From contig JAMXLQ010000330.1 of the NCBI GenBank assembly GCA_024280975.1, positions 1-16,768 of the forward strand: DNA of 16,768 nt. The letters are read 5' to 3'. A program made the translations under genes and the position numbers. Shown here in pieces: positions 14,493-16,768 of the stretch. Each line of letters starts with the position of its first letter. The first letter of the stretch is position 1. Below the pieces are notes generated by a model, which saw only the letters and a list, made by a program, of their open reading frames with translations, ran no database searches and had not been told where the DNA came from. The stretch is from Methanosarcina sp. Its GTDB lineage: Archaea; Halobacteriota; Methanosarcinia; Methanosarcinales; Methanosarcinaceae.

Positions 14493-14586
14493 GGGCTCGT
14501 AGGGTAGCCAGGATATCCTAATGGGCTTCGAAGTAAGATTATTACGAAGATACCCATTGACTCGTGTTCGAATCGCGGCGGGCCCG
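14493..14586 (+). tRNA. tRNA-Arg(UCG) with a 20-nt intron
   Basis: The acceptor stem GGGCTCG/CGGGCCC (one G-T pair) is followed by discriminator G14586. The D-stem is GGGT/ATCC, and the T-arm is TCGTG-TTCGAAT-CGCGG. The anticodon stem ATGGG/CCCAT encloses CTTCGA at 14526-14531, then a 20-nt intron at 14532-14551, then A14552. Spliced, the loop reads CTTCGAA with anticodon TCG (codon CGA). Splice sites fall in the two 3-nt bulges of a canonical bulge-helix-bulge: 4-bp helix CTTC/GAAG, bulges GAA and ATA. The intron is at the standard 37/38 position. One extra base lies between the D-stem and the anticodon stem. CCA is not encoded. Confidence 0.9.
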
Positions 14587-14594
14587 CTAACTTC

Positions 14595-14599
14595 TTTTT
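14595..14599 (+). terminator. T-run after tRNA-Arg
   Basis: TTTTT within a T-rich stretch starts 9 nt past the tRNA. Confidence 0.4.
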
Positions 14600-14998
14600 A
14601 TCTTTCTTTCCTAATTTTACGAAAATAGCTAACTTTTTAGACTAACCTTTTAAAATGGTAAATTAAACCTAATTTTGGATCTTACGATAAGTATCTAAAA
14701 AATATTAGAGTCAAATTAATATATTAAAATGATATATCTTTTTATTAGGAAGGGAAACGAGGTACTAAACGATTTACTGGTAGAACGGGACTTATAAAGC
14801 ATATAATAACTCCTTTATGAAGTTATTACTTGAGAGTCAATGCCATTCTATATTTTCTCTAGTATTCCTTGTCAGTGTGGGTTTATGGCATCAGGTTAAG
14901 GTAAATTTTCATTATTCTTAATTCTGCGAATCATTTCCTAGGAAAAAGAACTCCAAAACCGACTGTGATGCAAGTATGGGGGAGCTGTTAAAGGTAAC
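14600..14998 (+). promoter_or_regulatory. atpD leader with TATA-like words and a hairpin
   Basis: TATA-like words occur at about 14732-14738 and 14801-14808. An inverted repeat, AATAACT (14805-14811) with AGTTATT (14821-14827) around a 9-nt loop, follows and could be an operator or an RNA hairpin near the transcript 5' end. The leader would be 150 nt or more. AAAGGT just before the atpD ATG and GGGGGAG further upstream are candidate Shine-Dalgarno sites. No other gene is supported here. Confidence 0.35.
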
Positions 14999-16408
14999 AT
15001 GGGAGATAAAAATAGTCCTTTGAATCTCGGTACGGTCATTTCGGTGCGTGGCAGCATCGTAGATGTATTGTTCGAGAGGCATTTGCCAGCTGTATATACA
15101 TTGCTACGTGCAGGAAAGGAAAGTCAAATTGCCATAGAGGTTTTGACCCAACTTGACGCACATCGCGTTCGCGGAATTGCTCTGACCCCCACAGAGGGTC
15201 TTGCTCGAGGTATGACAGTGGAGGATACAGACGGGCCTTTGAAAGCGCCTGTTGGTAGGGAAATTCTTTCGCGAATGTTTGATGTGTTTGGAGAGACCAT
15301 AGACCGCAGGGAACCTCTATCTGATGTCAAATGGCGCTCAATCCATCAAGCTCCACCGCCGCTGTTACGTCGATCCACTGCGTCTGAAATCTTCGAGACT
15401 GGTATCAAAGCCATAGATGTGCTAGTACCGCTTGAGCGTGGAGGCAAAGCTGGTCTGTTCGGAGGAGCGGGCGTTGGCAAGACGGTGTTGTTAACCGAGA
15501 TGATTCACAACGTGGTCAAACAACACCAGGGAGTGAGTATATTTTGCGGAATAGGCGAGCGTTGTCGAGAAGGGGAAGAACTTTATCGTGATATGAAAGA
15601 AGCGGGTGTGCTTCCGAATACGGTTATGGTGTTCGGCCAAATGAACGAGCCACCTGGTGCTCGTTTTCGCGTAGGTCATACAGCGCTGACAATGGCAGAG
15701 TACTTTAGGGATGATGAGCGCCGAGATGTGCTACTGCTTATAGATAACATTTTCAGGTTTATTCAAGCTGGTTCCGAAGTATCCGGCTTGATGGGGCAGA
15801 TGCCTTCACGCTTGGGATATCAGCCGACATTGGGCACTGAATTGTCCGAGTTAGAAGAGCGCATATCTACTACCGATGCCGGAGCCATAATGTCAATTCA
15901 AGCAGTGTATGTGCCTGCTGACGATTTCACCGACCCTTCGGCTGTGCACACATTCGCACATCTATCGGCATCAATTGTTCTCTCTCGAAAAAGGGCAAGC
16001 GAAGGGCTTTATCCGGCCATTGATCCTTTGCAGTCAAATTCCAAAATGGCCACACCTGGCATTATTGGCGAAAGGCATTATCTTCTGGCTCAGGAAATCC
16101 GTCAGACTCTCGCGCAATACTCAGAACTCAAGGATATTATTTCAATGCTTGGCCTGGAGCAGCTATCGCCGGAGGACCGCAATGTGGTAGCTCGTGCCCG
16201 CCGCCTGGAACGTTTCCTTACGCAGCCATTTTTCACCACCGAGCAGTTTACAGGCATTAAAGGCAAATCTGTCAGTCTTTCAGATGCGCTCGATGGCTGC
16301 GAGCGTATTTTGCGCGATGAATTCAAAGATTACCCTGAAAGCGATCTCTACATGATCGGAACGATTGACGAAGCAATAGCTAGAAAATCAAGCCGGGATA
16401 AATTATGA
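14999..16408 (+). CDS. atpD: F1-type ATPase beta subunit (N-ATPase AtpD)
   Basis: 469 residues, the catalytic beta subunit of a bacterial-type F1 ATPase, cytoplasmic and membrane-attached through the complex. Walker A is GGAGVGKT (155-162), the catalytic Glu follows in GERCREGEELY (Glu187), and Walker B is LLLIDNIFRF (Asp249). ARFRVGHTAL and SRLGYQPTLGTEL are conserved beta-subunit blocks. An F-type beta as the first gene, followed by atpC, in an otherwise archaeal window matches the N-ATPase operons (order DCQRBEFAG) known as laterally transferred, Na+-translocating enzymes in some Methanosarcina. By hand count about 30 of 38 Arg codons are CGN, whereas the channel gene here uses AGA/AGG for about 13 of 17, which fits foreign origin. 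It overlaps atpC by 4 nt (ATGA). Confidence 0.95.
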   Translation: MGDKNSPLNLGTVISVRGSIVDVLFERHLPAVYTLLRAGKESQIAIEVLTQLDAHRVRGIALTPTEGLARGMTVEDTDGPLKAPVGREILSRMFDVFGETIDRREPLSDVKWRSIHQAPPPLLRRSTASEIFETGIKAIDVLVPLERGGKAGLFGGAGVGKTVLLTEMIHNVVKQHQGVSIFCGIGERCREGEELYRDMKEAGVLPNTVMVFGQMNEPPGARFRVGHTALTMAEYFRDDERRDVLLLIDNIFRFIQAGSEVSGLMGQMPSRLGYQPTLGTELSELEERISTTDAGAIMSIQAVYVPADDFTDPSAVHTFAHLSASIVLSRKRASEGLYPAIDPLQSNSKMATPGIIGERHYLLAQEIRQTLAQYSELKDIISMLGLEQLSPEDRNVVARARRLERFLTQPFFTTEQFTGIKGKSVSLSDALDGCERILRDEFKDYPESDLYMIGTIDEAIARKSSRDKL

Positions 16409-16768
16409 ATTCAGAACTCATGACTCTTAGAATTCTTCTGCCGTTCCAGATCTTTGCCGAAAAGAAAGGCGTATCACGTATAGTCGCGGAGGGCCGCGAG
16501 GGTTCATTTGGACTCTTACCACACCGACTCGATTGTGTTGCGGCTTTGGAACCTGGGATTCTTACCTACGAAACCGAAGCAGAGGGCGAGGTTTATGTGG
16601 CAGTCGATGAAGGCGTACTCATCAAGACTGGGCAGGATGTACTTGTCTCGGTACGTGATGCCATTTTCGGAACGGACTTAAGCCAATTGCGCGAGGCGGT
16701 AGAGAAAGAGTTTTTGACCCTGGACGAGACCGAGCAAAAAATTCGTTCAGTAATGGCCAAATTGGAAA
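16405..16768 (+). CDS. atpC: F1-type ATPase epsilon subunit (N-ATPase AtpC), truncated by the window end
   Basis: ATG 16405 overlaps the atpD stop and the frame is open to the window edge (121 codons). The N-terminal beta-sandwich features are visible: LRILLPFQIF, then AEGREGSFGLLPHRLDCV (the epsilon GxxGxLPxH-like motif) and a strand reading VYVAVDEGVLI. A charged helical region (LREAVEKEFLTLDETEQKIR) begins near residue 95, matching the epsilon C-terminal helices. Epsilon links the catalytic head to the c-ring and can modulate ATPase activity. A second Met at residue 6 is an alternative start. Codon use matches atpD. Confidence 0.88.
   Translation, partial: MNSELMTLRILLPFQIFAEKKGVSRIVAEGREGSFGLLPHRLDCVAALEPGILTYETEAEGEVYVAVDEGVLIKTGQDVLVSVRDAIFGTDLSQLREAVEKEFLTLDETEQKIRSVMAKLE

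Noticed and set aside
14729..14797. A 22-codon plus-strand frame (ATG to TAA) in the atpD leader
   Set aside because: It has no Shine-Dalgarno, overlaps TATA-like sequence, and its length is expected by chance in AT-rich DNA.

Overview
The window looks like chromosomal DNA of a Methanosarcina-type methanogenic archaeon, most likely a lineage related to M. barkeri or M. acetivorans. The evidence is: archaeal TATA (BoxA) promoters with short leaders; frequent TTG starts preceded by Shine-Dalgarno motifs; an intron-containing tRNA with a textbook bulge-helix-bulge; long AT-rich intergenic regions; a response regulator with what I recognise as the methanogen-specific MetOD1 output domain; a tungsten aldehyde oxidoreductase; and, at the right edge, a bacterial-type F1 beta gene (atpD) followed by atpC, the known start of the laterally acquired N-ATPase operon of some Methanosarcina. 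The species call is inference.

Layout. 1-538 is gene-poor: two perfect 57-bp direct repeats bracket the broken 5' end of a metallo-beta-lactamase-fold gene. 539-2074 (+) is a dicarboxylate/amino-acid:cation symporter. 2150-4428 (-) is a two-gene operon with a four-cluster ferredoxin overlapping a tungstopterin aldehyde:ferredoxin oxidoreductase. 4429-5084 is mostly non-coding, with one possible 40-aa single-pass membrane microprotein. 5085-6017 (+) is GalU. tRNA-Leu(CAA) at 6183-6265 (-) sits next to a tandem 32-bp repeat. CutA follows at 6516-6833 (-).

7398-11280 (+) holds a site-2-protease-like M50 metalloprotease with two PDZ domains, a two-TM cation channel with an RCK domain, and a separately encoded soluble RCK protein. 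The protease is preceded by six roughly 21-nt-phased copies of a 10-mer. 11469-13912 carries two KaiC-like single-domain ATPases in inverted orientation around a REC-MetOD1 response regulator. A largely non-coding, pyrimidine-rich stretch leads to intron-containing tRNA-Arg(UCG) at 14493-14586. After a further 412-bp leader come atpD and a truncated atpC, whose arginine codon use differs sharply from the upstream genes.

Possible joint functions. The ferredoxin and oxidoreductase probably form one electron-transfer unit. The channel and soluble RCK protein may assemble a mixed gating ring: the tethered RCK has lost its glycine-rich nucleotide loop while the soluble one keeps it. The KaiC-like ATPases and the response regulator form a candidate archaeal signalling hub; the second ATPase and the regulator are translationally coupled. 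AtpD and AtpC begin a second, probably Na+-translocating, ATP synthase or ATPase in addition to the A-type enzyme expected elsewhere in such a genome.
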